Made by a program: the position numbers and the translations under genes | Notes under the pieces: generated by a model | The model's database searches: none | Seen by the model: the letters and a program-made list of their open reading frames with translations, nothing else | What the model was told of the DNA's origin: nothing | Origin: Syntrophaceae bacterium | GTDB lineage: Bacteria; Desulfobacterota; Syntrophia; Syntrophales; PHBD01 | Assembly (NCBI GenBank): GCA_013177825.1 | Contig: JABLXX010000003.1 | Location: 1-64,000 of the forward strand | Length of the DNA stretch: 64,000 bases | Direction: 5' to 3' | Shown here: positions 25,139 to 32,577 of the stretch, in pieces | How positions within the stretch are numbered: the stretch's first letter is position 1 | Layout of the letters: the number at the start of each line of letters is the position of its first letter

Positions 25139-26854
25139 ATGGCAAAGGGGCGAATCAGCAGGCGCGACTTCATCAAGGGAACCGTCGTGGGGACGGGTGC
25201 CTTGGCGCTGGCGGGACTGACCGCAACCGAGGCAAAGGCGAAAGGGGGCGTACCCAGGAGATGGAACGCCGACGCCGACGTTGTCGTTCTCGGGTTTGGA
25301 GGTGCCGGTGCCTGTGCGGCCATCGAAGCCGCCGGAAGCGGAGCGAAGGTCCTTGTACTGGAGAAGCAGCCCGAGGCAAAACTCATCAACAACACCAGGA
25401 TGTCGGGAGGGATTTATCACTGTCCGGACCCGGCGGGAGACCGGGCGGCCCTGAAGGAATACGCCAAGGCCATGTTCAGCGGGGAGAACATTCCCTGGAA
25501 ACTGGAGGGGGAGCAGCCGGAATGGTCCGACGGCCTGGCCGAGGCCTGGGCCGAGTATTCCCCCCAAAATGTCGATTTCCTCATGAAACTGGATCCGCAG
25601 TACAAGACCGTTTCGTTTTCGGCGTTTGCCGGCGCGGCGTTTCCCAAATTCCCGGGGGCGAAAGACAGCAAGTACCGCGTGTTCGGGAGTACATTCACCG
25701 GGAAGGCCAGTTTCGACGAAGCGACCATGAACAAGCCCAAAATGGAGAAGATGAACGGGGAGGCCTTCTTCTATGTATTGGCCGAGGGGGCCAGGAAGAA
25801 AGGGGCCAAGGTCATGTACGAGACGCCCGCCAAGAGGCTCGTGCAAAACGACAAGGGAGAGATCCTGGGCGTGATCGCGACCGGAAAGGGCGGCAGGGAG
25901 ATCGCGGTGAGAGCCCGGAGGGGCGTGATCATCACGACGGGCGGCTACGAGTACAACAAGGCCATGAGAAAGGCCTTCCTGGAGGGACCGGGGGCCGAGG
26001 GCTGGGCTTTTTACGGATCTCCGGATAATACGGGAGACGGCATTTCCATGGCCATGGCCGCGGGCGCCGGGCTGGCCAAGGTGGGGAAGGCGGCCTCCAG
26101 AATCATCATGGCCGTTCCTGTCCGCTACCACGGCCTGAAGGCGGGTCTGATCACACCCGCCGTGGGACGGCCGAATTCGATCGTCGTCGACAATTACGGC
26201 AATCGCTACGCGGCGGAGCATCTCGTGACGAAGGACCCGAGCCGCTACTTCTTCTACAAGGAGGCGGTGAAGTTCGACATCCTCGAGCTCATCTACCCCA
26301 GGGTGCCGAGCTGGCTGATCTTCGACGAGACCCTTCGCTCGACGGTCACCATCACGAACCTCGGGATCTCGACCGCCGGCTTCGGTATCGTTCCCTGGTC
26401 GAAAGACAACATGGACGCCGTACAGAGGGGATGGATCCTCCGCGGGAACAGCATCGAGGAGATCGCCGACAAGATCAGGAGCCACCCGGAAAACAGAAAA
26501 CTCATGGAATCACAGAAGCTTGCCGCCGCTGTGGCGGGCTTCAACGAGGCCTGTGCAAAGGGAAAGGACGAGACTTTCGGCAGGCTGGCCGCCACGCTGA
26601 AACCCGTGGAGAAGGCGCCGTTCTATGCGCTGCCCCTGTACCCGGGAGGGCCGAACACGAAGGGCGGGATCGCCGCCAACGCCGCGCGCGAAGTCCTGGA
26701 CTGGGAGGGCAAGCCGATTCCGAGACTCTTCACGGCCGGGGAGATCTCCTCCGCCCTGAAGTTCGTCTACCAGGGAGGAGGCAACCTGACGGAGTGCATC
26801 GTCTTCGGCCGGATTGCCGGGAAAAACGCCGCGGCCATGAAGCCCTGGAAATGA
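25139..26854 (+). CDS. Tat-exported FAD-dependent oxidoreductase (fumarate reductase/flavocytochrome c flavoprotein family)
   Basis: 571 residues. A twin-arginine signal RRDFIKG occurs at residues 7-13, followed by a hydrophobic stretch and an A-x-A site. The FAD-binding Rossmann motif is VVLGFGGAGACAAIEAA with a following LEKQP. The second nucleotide segment GVIITTGGYEYN and the C-terminal AGEISS, YQGGGNLTECIVFGRIAG complete the FAD_binding_2 fold. Such enzymes reduce fumarate-like alpha,beta-unsaturated acids, urocanate or related compounds, with electrons from c-type hemes. The tetraheme protein encoded 73 bases downstream is the likely partner, giving a split flavocytochrome c in the periplasm. 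The substrate is not predictable by eye. Confidence 0.85.
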   Translation: MAKGRISRRDFIKGTVVGTGALALAGLTATEAKAKGGVPRRWNADADVVVLGFGGAGACAAIEAAGSGAKVLVLEKQPEAKLINNTRMSGGIYHCPDPAGDRAALKEYAKAMFSGENIPWKLEGEQPEWSDGLAEAWAEYSPQNVDFLMKLDPQYKTVSFSAFAGAAFPKFPGAKDSKYRVFGSTFTGKASFDEATMNKPKMEKMNGEAFFYVLAEGARKKGAKVMYETPAKRLVQNDKGEILGVIATGKGGREIAVRARRGVIITTGGYEYNKAMRKAFLEGPGAEGWAFYGSPDNTGDGISMAMAAGAGLAKVGKAASRIIMAVPVRYHGLKAGLITPAVGRPNSIVVDNYGNRYAAEHLVTKDPSRYFFYKEAVKFDILELIYPRVPSWLIFDETLRSTVTITNLGISTAGFGIVPWSKDNMDAVQRGWILRGNSIEEIADKIRSHPENRKLMESQKLAAAVAGFNEACAKGKDETFGRLAATLKPVEKAPFYALPLYPGGPNTKGGIAANAAREVLDWEGKPIPRLFTAGEISSALKFVYQGGGNLTECIVFGRIAGKNAAAMKPWK

Positions 26855-26927
26855 GTCTGCTTAGAGGGGATTGCGAGGATCGTGCAGGCAGAGGCGATGC
26901 CTGGAAAGGAGCTGCCCGGGGGAGAAC

Positions 26928-27290
26928 ATGAAAAAAGGACTTGGTGTCATTCTGTTGCTGATCGCGGTCATGGCGGCCTTTTGTCCCGGCGGATGGAATC
27001 GCGAACGCTCCTGGGCCGCCGAGCAAGAGTTTCTGGCGGACAGGCACAAGGCAAAAGAGATTCCGTGTGAAGGCTGCCACAAGGAAACCCCGCCCAAGGC
27101 CGTCGAGATGAAAACCTGCCTGGGGTGCCACGGAGAATACAAGGCGCTCGCGGCCAAGACGCAGCACGTGGAGCCGAATCCCCACGCATCCCATGAGGGA
27201 GAGCTGGCGTGCGGCGCCTGTCACCACGGCCACAAGCCGGGCGAAGACTACTGCGCAAAATGTCACAGTTTCGGATTTAAAGTCCGGTAA
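26928..27290 (+). CDS. Periplasmic tetraheme cytochrome c (cytochrome c3-like)
   Basis: 120 residues with a signal peptide and four heme motifs: CEGCH, CLGCH, CGACHH and CAKCH. Extra histidines (DRHKAKE, QHVEPNPHASHEG) can serve as distal ligands. The size and spacing match the small tetraheme domain that in Shewanella flavocytochrome c is fused to the flavin domain. Here it is a separate gene directly after the flavoprotein and before a strong terminator, so the two form a two-subunit periplasmic reductase operon. The start at 26928 has GGGGGAGAAC just upstream. Confidence 0.9.
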   Translation: MKKGLGVILLLIAVMAAFCPGGWNRERSWAAEQEFLADRHKAKEIPCEGCHKETPPKAVEMKTCLGCHGEYKALAAKTQHVEPNPHASHEGELACGACHHGHKPGEDYCAKCHSFGFKVR

Positions 27291-27298
27291 CCGGACAA

Positions 27299-27327
27299 GG
27301 GCGCCGCGTCTGCGGCGCCCTTTTTTT
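27299..27327 (+). terminator. Strong rho-independent terminator of the flavoprotein-cytochrome operon
   Basis: GGGCGCCGC and GCGGCGCCC form a perfect 9-bp stem around GTCT, followed by seven T's. Confidence 0.92.
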
Positions 27328-27621
27328 CGGCACGAAGTTCATGATGCACAATGCAGGAAAAACATCATCCCCCCGGCATGTTTCTCACTGGACCCCGTTT
27401 TGTCGGATCGCCGATCGGCAGACGGGAAAAAGACGAGTGTTGCGCCTCGCGGTTTGTTTTTTTGCGTGCCAGCCTGTATGCTCTCCGGGCGCATGAAAGC
27501 GCCGTCACGGCCGGGCGCAGCGCCCTGCCCGGCAGGCGAGACCGAATTCAGCGCTTATTGCGAGAGACTGAAAAAGATCATGGAAAAGGTTGTTAACAAA
27601 ATCGAGGAGTGAGTACGTCCA
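27328..27621. other. Intergenic region before the old-yellow-enzyme gene
   Basis: Nearly 300 bases without a recognisable gene. Open frames of 80 to 139 codons that cross it have no family features. The promoter of the downstream gene must be here but I could not define its boxes. Confidence 0.4.
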
Positions 27622-29628
27622 ATGAAATTTGTCAAGTTATCGGAATCCGTCAAAATCCGCCGCCTGACCGTCCCGAACCGGATGGTCATGCCGTCCATGG
27701 GGATGCACTTTACGGATCACTATGAATTCAACCGGCGCTACCAGGACTTCTACCGGGCTCGCGCCGAAGGAGGCGTCGGGCTGATGATCGTCGGTCCCGT
27801 CGCCATTGACCGCGTCGGCGGGGGTCCCTGGATGCCGGGGCTGTTCGAGGACCGCCAGATCGAGGAGTTCCGGCCCTTCCTGGCGGAACTGCACCGGGAC
27901 ACGAAGAGCGCATTGGGAACCCAGCTTTTCCATGCGGGGCGCAACGCCACGGCCCCGTTTTTCGAGGGCGTACCCGCCCTGGCCCCCTCCGCCGTTCCCA
28001 GCCGCCTGATGAAGCAGGTGCCCCGGGCGATGACCGCGGAGGACATCGAGACCGTGAAGGAGTCCTTCGCCCGGAGCGCCGTCCGCGCCCGGGAGGCGGG
28101 ATTCGATTTCATCGAGATCATCGCCTGCACGGGATACCTGATCAGCCAGTTCCTCTCCCCCGTCACGAACCTCCGGGCCGACGCCTACGGCGGGTCCTTC
28201 GAGAACCGGATGCGCTTCGGCCTGGAAGTGTTCCGGCGGGTCCGGGAGGCCGTCGGGCCCGACACGGCCCTGGGGATCCGCGTAGCCGGGAACGACTTCA
28301 TGGACGGGGGCTGCGCGAACCGGGAGATCGCCCTGTTCTGTGCGGAGGCCGAGAAGGCGGGGATCGACGCGATCAACGTGACCGGCGGCTGGCACGAGAC
28401 GAACGTGCCCCAGCTCACCTGCCACGTCCCGCCGGGGGCTTACGTCTACCTGGCCCGGGGGGTGAAAGATCGCGTGGGGATTCCCGTCTTCGCCTCGAAC
28501 CGCCTGGGCGACCCGGAGCTGGCCGAGCGGGTCCTGCGGTCCGGCGCGGCGGACCTGGTCTGCCTGGGGCGGCCCCTGCTGGCGGACCCGGACCTGCCGC
28601 GGAAGGTCCTGGAGGGGCGGACGGAGGAGATCGTCCACTGCATCGCCTGCCAGAACTGCTTCGACAGCATCGCCACCGGCGGGGCGGTCTGCTGTGCCCT
28701 CAATCCGCTTATGGGGCGGGAAGGGGAGTTTCGTCTGGAAAAAGCGGCGGTCCCGAAAAGGATCTTTGTCGCCGGCGGCGGGCCGGCGGGGATGGAATTC
28801 GCGGCCGTCGCCGCCGGGCGTGGACACGACGTCACCCTCTTCGAGAAGGAGGACCGCCTGGGCGGGCAGATCGAGCTGGCATCGGCACCCCCGGGGAAGC
28901 AGGCCTTCGGGAGCGTGTCACTGGACCGCGAGAAGAGGCTGAAATTGGTGGGGGTCAAGATCCGGCGGAAGTCGCCGCTTACCATGGCGAAGATCCGCAG
29001 GGGAAAGCCCGATGTCCTGGTCGTGGCGACCGGGGCGGTTCCCATGGAGATCCGTGTTCCGGGGATCGACCGGCCCCACGTGGTCGGTGCCTGGGACGTG
29101 CTCCGGGGAAGGATTCCCGACATCGGACGGCGGGTGGTCGTGGTCGGCGGAAACGCCGTGGGGTGTGAAACCGCCGAGTGGATCGCCTCCCAGGATATCC
29201 CCGATCCGGAGACCTTCACCTTCCTGGCCTACCACGGGGCGGAGAATCAGGAGGAGCTGCAGGCGCTCCTGTACCGCCACCGCCGGCAAATCACCGTCAT
29301 CGACATGGTGGAGAAGATGGCCGCGGGCACGGGACGCGCGTCCCGGTGGGTCCTGATGAAGAACCTGAAGCTCTGCGGGATCGAGCTCCGCCCGGGGGTG
29401 AAGCTCCTCGAGATTACAGACGACGCGGTGATCGTGGAGACGGGCGGCGGGAAGGAGAGCATCCCCGCGGACACCGTGGTCATGGCCGTCGGTTCGCGGC
29501 CGGTGGATGACCTGATGCGTCAGGATGGGATCAACGGGCTCCGAGTGGTCACCATCGGCGATGCGAAGGCCCCCCGTAAGATCGTCGATGCGATCCGCGA
29601 GGGCTTCGAGGAGGCCATGAAGATCTGA
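27622..29628 (+). CDS. NADH:flavin oxidoreductase, 2,4-dienoyl-CoA reductase/enoate reductase type (old yellow enzyme family)
   Basis: 668 residues. Residues 1-350 are an FMN TIM barrel, with the OYE segments CTGYLISQFLSPVTNLRADAYGGS and LGRPLLADPDLPRK. A [4Fe-4S] cysteine cluster CIACQNC with CC further on lies near 337-355. Residues 375-668 are FAD/NAD(P) Rossmann domains with FVAGGGPAGMEFAAVAAGRG and VVVGGNAVGCETAEW. Relatives reduce enoates, 2,4-dienoyl-CoA or bile-acid intermediates using NAD(P)H through the Fe-S cluster. It is alone in its transcription unit and ends before a palindromic terminator. The substrate is unknown. Confidence 0.9.
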   Translation: MKFVKLSESVKIRRLTVPNRMVMPSMGMHFTDHYEFNRRYQDFYRARAEGGVGLMIVGPVAIDRVGGGPWMPGLFEDRQIEEFRPFLAELHRDTKSALGTQLFHAGRNATAPFFEGVPALAPSAVPSRLMKQVPRAMTAEDIETVKESFARSAVRAREAGFDFIEIIACTGYLISQFLSPVTNLRADAYGGSFENRMRFGLEVFRRVREAVGPDTALGIRVAGNDFMDGGCANREIALFCAEAEKAGIDAINVTGGWHETNVPQLTCHVPPGAYVYLARGVKDRVGIPVFASNRLGDPELAERVLRSGAADLVCLGRPLLADPDLPRKVLEGRTEEIVHCIACQNCFDSIATGGAVCCALNPLMGREGEFRLEKAAVPKRIFVAGGGPAGMEFAAVAAGRGHDVTLFEKEDRLGGQIELASAPPGKQAFGSVSLDREKRLKLVGVKIRRKSPLTMAKIRRGKPDVLVVATGAVPMEIRVPGIDRPHVVGAWDVLRGRIPDIGRRVVVVGGNAVGCETAEWIASQDIPDPETFTFLAYHGAENQEELQALLYRHRRQITVIDMVEKMAAGTGRASRWVLMKNLKLCGIELRPGVKLLEITDDAVIVETGGGKESIPADTVVMAVGSRPVDDLMRQDGINGLRVVTIGDAKAPRKIVDAIREGFEEAMKI

Positions 29629-29647
29629 CGAAATGGGGGAAACGGGA

Positions 29648-29670
29648 GGAACGGATTTCAAATCCGTTCC
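29648..29670. terminator. Palindromic terminator, left copy
   Basis: Perfect 11-bp arms GGAACGGATTT and AAATCCGTTCC around a single C. It lies 20 bases after the reductase stop. The same palindrome with a central G lies at 30109-30131. Confidence 0.6.
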
Positions 29671-30108
29671 CCTTCCTTAATCCCTTTTTAATAACCAGAA
29701 CCAGCCGCTGATCGGGGGTCGGATGACAGGAGGGGGACTTCCCTCGCGCTCAGGAGCGTTTTTTCGACCCTGCAGCGTCTCGCTCCGCTGCAAAGGCAAA
29801 ACTCGCGCCTGCGGCGCTCAGACATTGCCTTTGCGGCCGCTGCGCTGCGACGGCAGGGTGCCCCGAAAAAGCCGCTATTCGCGCCCCGGGAAGCCCCCCT
29901 CCCCGACCGACGTTCGCGGGGGCGCGACCGGGGGTTTCCAGAGGAGCAATTAGGACTTTTTTTCCATCCCTCCAGCCTTCCTGGCCGCCGACGAGGGATC
30001 GTGGAAAAAAAGGCCGCGACGGCGGAAGCCCCCGTGGCAGCCACCGCGCCACGACGCTCGTGGAAAGAAGAGACTTCCTTTTTTTTCAGGAGAAGAGGTG
30101 CGAAAGGG
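29671..30108. other. Structured non-coding interval between two copies of one palindrome
   Basis: About 440 bases with no convincing gene on either strand. Inverted segments are visible, for example GCAAAGGCAA facing TTGCCTTTGC (about 29788-29833) and CCTGCAGCG with CGCTGCG nearby. There are several T- or A-runs. It may be a decayed mobile element or a structured RNA; nothing decides this. Confidence 0.4.
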
Positions 30109-30131
30109 GGAACGGATTTGAAATCCGTTCC
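30109..30131. terminator. Palindromic terminator, right copy
   Basis: The same 11-bp arms as at 29648, here around a central G. It follows the end of the minus-strand YeeE/YedE pair. Confidence 0.55.
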
Positions 30132-30177
30132 ATCGCATCGTTCCCCGTGACGGTTCGAGCCCGCTCCCTTTCATCCG

Positions 30178-30705
30178 TCAGAGTCCCTTCCTCTCGAACA
30201 GGCGGAAGACGCCGAGGAAGGCGGCGATCAGGACGATGATGACGATCCAGTGGTTGACGCCGAGAGCAGAGGGGATCGTGATCTTGCCGAAGTTGCCCCA
30301 GGTCAGGACCGTCTCCTTGAGAAACGGGAACACCTCGGCGTAGAGGCCCGCCCCGAGAACCATTCCCAACAGGCCGAAAAGGCTGTCGTAGCGCCCCTCG
30401 CCGAGGGCTGCCGAGCCGGTGGTGGGACAATAGCCGACGATGGCCCAGCCGATGCCGAAGATGAGCCCTCCGAGGATGTTTGCCCCCAGGATCGTCGTTT
30501 TGATGGAGAGTTTCGCCATCCCGAGATCCAGGAGCAGGTAAATGCCCACCATGGCTACCAGGATGGCGCTCAGCATGAACTTTACGATGGTCATGTCCTT
30601 CAGACGCATGGCCCCCAGCTGTTTGTCGTAGCGGATGACCTGGGCCTTCTGCATGATGAATCCGAAGAGGAGACCCGTAACGGCTCCGGTCAGCAGTTCG
30701 TTCAT
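30178..30705 (-). CDS. YeeE/YedE (thiosulfate/sulfur transporter-like) membrane protein, second half-type subunit
   Basis: 175 residues with about four or five membrane helices. The signature IVGYCPTTGSAALGEGRYD near residue 92 matches the GYCPGT motif of the second repeat in TsuA/YeeE proteins, including its cysteine. TsuA-type proteins pass thiosulfate through the membrane by relay between cysteines. Full-length proteins carry two such repeats; here each half is a separate gene. The ATG overlaps the upstream gene's stop (ATGA), and AGGAGGTGATC precedes it, so both halves are made together and probably assemble as a heterodimer (inference). Confidence 0.85.
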   Translation of the reverse strand: MNELLTGAVTGLLFGFIMQKAQVIRYDKQLGAMRLKDMTIVKFMLSAILVAMVGIYLLLDLGMAKLSIKTTILGANILGGLIFGIGWAIVGYCPTTGSAALGEGRYDSLFGLLGMVLGAGLYAEVFPFLKETVLTWGNFGKITIPSALGVNHWIVIIVLIAAFLGVFRLFERKGL

Positions 30706-31226
30706 CGCCGATCACCTCCTCCGTACAGGATTCCGGCCACGATGATGCCGGCCAGGAAGAAGCATATGAGGGAAACGTAACCGCTGACGGCTACCTGAGC
30801 CAGACCGCTCAGGCCGTGGCCGCTGGGTCACCCGTCCGCGAGGCGCGCCCCGAACATCGCCACCGTCCCGCCGAAGAAGGCCACTGTCCAGCGCCGGGCG
30901 CGGGAAGGACCGAACCGGGCCTCCCACATGGGCGGCACCGGGACGGCACGCCGTTCCCCCGACAGGGAAGCCGACGCCAGGGATCCGAAGAGAACACCGA
31001 GAACGAACATTCCCTGCCAGTCCAGTTTGATTTTCTCCTTGATGAAGTACTCCATGCCGGCCACCCTTTCGGGTGCCGCCGCCTGCTCGACGAAACCGGC
31101 GATGCGCACGAAAGTCGTCGAGGCTCCGAAGTACTTTCCCGTCAGGAAGACGGACAGGATCAGGAGCAGGCCGGCAACGGCACCGGCGGCATAGGGGGAC
31201 CATGTCTTCTGCGTCAGTACGTTCAT
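30702..31226 (-). CDS. YeeE/YedE transporter-like protein, first half-type subunit, with a probable selenocysteine (UGA at 30828-30830)
   Basis: Read through one UGA, the frame encodes 174 residues. The UGA is codon 133 and falls in ARLADG-U-PSGHGLSG, which aligns with the family motif ending GGC-TSGHG, where the residue is a conserved transport cysteine. Downstream of the UGA the frame stays open for 41 codons with typical transmembrane sequence and ends in a stop that overlaps the next gene by four bases. A SECIS-like hairpin follows the UGA. Established: selenocysteine replaces cysteine in many Desulfobacterota redox proteins. Inferred: the protein contains Sec. The start at 31226 has GAGGTGAACGGAAC before it. 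The alternative is a nonsense mutation, which the preserved downstream motif argues against. Automated annotation would truncate it to 132 residues. Confidence 0.82.
30789..30830 (-). promoter_or_regulatory. Bacterial SECIS-like element directly after the in-frame UGA
   Basis: On the minus strand, CCTGAGC (30813-30807) pairs perfectly with GCTCAGG (30800-30794) around the six-base loop GGTCTG. The loop's G-G-T starts 22 bases after the UGA, inside the range known for bacterial SECIS elements that bind SelB, and G at the top of the loop is the conserved feature. A lower stem GGC/GCC (30821-30819 with 30791-30789) extends it. Confidence 0.75.
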
Positions 31227-31406
31227 GTTCCGTTCACCTCCATTTCTTTTTTTGCCGGCTGATGGACATGCAACCGGACGGTTCCGGACTTGGTTCAGTG
31301 GACGGGGGGGAGAAAGGAAACAACGCGGTTCGCTCGCTTGGTACTTCATGGTAAGCGAAGCATTCATCGCGTGTCAACCGCGGAGTGAAGCTGTGGCCGC
31401 GCGTCG
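31226..31406. other. Host-prophage junction region
   Basis: Upstream region of the YeeE/YedE pair running into the probable phage end. An inverted pair GTTCGCTCGCTTGG... CC-less GTAAGCGAAGC is visible near 31330-31360. No gene was recognised. Confidence 0.3.
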
Positions 31407-31480
31407 TGAGATTCGCCAAAAACTGTCATAACTCACTTCCGAAATCCTTTTGACTGTGTCAATCTTCTTTTGATTGTTCG
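31407..31480. repeat. Candidate phage terminus with transposase-binding-site-like repeats
   Basis: CTTTTGACTGTG (31447-31458) and CTTTTGATTGTT (31467-31478) are direct repeats spaced exactly 20 bases apart in an AT-rich stretch just outside the last phage gene. Mu-type ends carry several such sites. A 5' TG that could be the end dinucleotide occurs at about 31407 (TGAGATTCGCC). The matching end is outside the window. Confidence 0.4.
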
Positions 31481-31490
31481 TTCCCTACCT

Positions 31491-32261
31491 TCAATAATTC
31501 ATAATGAGGAGCTCATTCACCCGCTTCTTATGATTGGCGCCTCCAGCCGAATATGACGTCTGAACAGATTCGATATTGTAGCCTCTAAATAATTCTCGGA
31601 TCTCATCGACGTCATTGATCGACATGATGAATTTACCTCTGATGTCGGATAAAACGTCTCTGAGCTTCAAAAAATCCTCCCGGAAGAAGATGTCCTTTCC
31701 GTAATAGTCCTCACACCCATAATACGGTGGATCGATATAATAAAAGGTGTCAGGTTTATCAAAGCGTGTGATTACGTCTGCATAAGGCTTGTTCTCGATG
31801 TATACCCTTGTTAAGCGAAGGTGAACCGCTGACAATTCCTCCTCGATGCGCAAGAGGTTAAGCCTCGGTTTTGATGTTGTTGCAATGGAGAACGAGGGAG
31901 ATTTGATCCGGGCCGCATAGCCCAACTTCAGGAGGTAGTAAAAGCGAACAGCTCTCTGGATATCTGTCAGCGTTTCTGGCGCTTCTTTGAAAAAGCGCTG
32001 GAACTCGTCACGCGCAACCAATATCCATTTAAAGTACCGTATAAACTCTTCCAAGTGGTGTTTGACCACCCTGTATAGGGTAACCAAATCCAGATTTATG
32101 TCATTGATGATCTCGACATCAGAAGCATCTTCGTTTTTTTCAAACAGAAGCCATGCTGCACCAGCAAATACCTCAACATAGCATTTGTGTTCCGGAATTC
32201 TCGGAATGATCTTTTTTGCCAATAACGACTTACCACCCATGTACGCCAAAAAACTTTTCAC
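31491..32261 (-). CDS. DNA adenine N6-methyltransferase (Dam/D12 class)
   Basis: 256 residues. The SAM-binding start is FLAYMGGKSLLAKKIIPRIP, motif I is VEVFAGAAWLLF, and the catalytic motif IV is YIDPPYYG near residue 170. These place it in the D12 class, which methylates adenine N6, GATC in the best-known members. It is the last gene before the phage end, where Mu keeps its mom DNA-modification gene, so protection of phage DNA against host restriction is the likely job (inference). It is lower in GC than its neighbours. Confidence 0.92.
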   Translation of the reverse strand: MKSFLAYMGGKSLLAKKIIPRIPEHKCYVEVFAGAAWLLFEKNEDASDVEIINDINLDLVTLYRVVKHHLEEFIRYFKWILVARDEFQRFFKEAPETLTDIQRAVRFYYLLKLGYAARIKSPSFSIATTSKPRLNLLRIEEELSAVHLRLTRVYIENKPYADVITRFDKPDTFYYIDPPYYGCEDYYGKDIFFREDFLKLRDVLSDIRGKFIMSINDVDEIRELFRGYNIESVQTSYSAGGANHKKRVNELLIMNY

Positions 32262-32542
32262 CAGATCCTCCCCTTAAATTGATTTGCGGGACGGACCCTG
32301 CTATAAACCGCGCGCGTGCCAACGCACAGCGGATGGCAGCGGGTCATCCCGTCATGTGCTCGATACACATGGTCTGGGGAGGTGGCTCTCCCTGGAATGC
32401 TGTCCGCTTCTTTCTATCCTACGTTCTTCTCCGTTCCCTCATTAATAGGCTTCAAGGCATCCAGTTTTTCCCGAGATAGCCGCTGGCCCCGACGAGCCAG
32501 TCCCATGATGATCCAGACCTTCCAGTAGGTTAGCGGTTTCAC

Positions 32543-32571
32543 TTGACATGCTCCCCGGTCGCCGCTACCCT
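32543..32571 (+). promoter_or_regulatory. Promoter driving the plus-strand SGNH hydrolase, predicted leaderless
   Basis: TTGACA (32543-32548), a 17-base spacer and TACCCT (32566-32571). The ATG at 32578 is seven bases after the -10 box, where transcription should begin. There is no Shine-Dalgarno sequence. The remaining 32262-32542 gap shows nothing else. Confidence 0.6.
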
Positions 32572-32577
32572 ATCCCC

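Noticed and set aside
30828-31226. Treating the first YeeE/YedE gene as a simple truncated or pseudogene
   Set aside because: The motif PSGHGLSG and a membrane helix follow the UGA in the same frame, the stop overlaps the next gene by four bases, and a SECIS-like hairpin is present. Decay would not preserve all of these.
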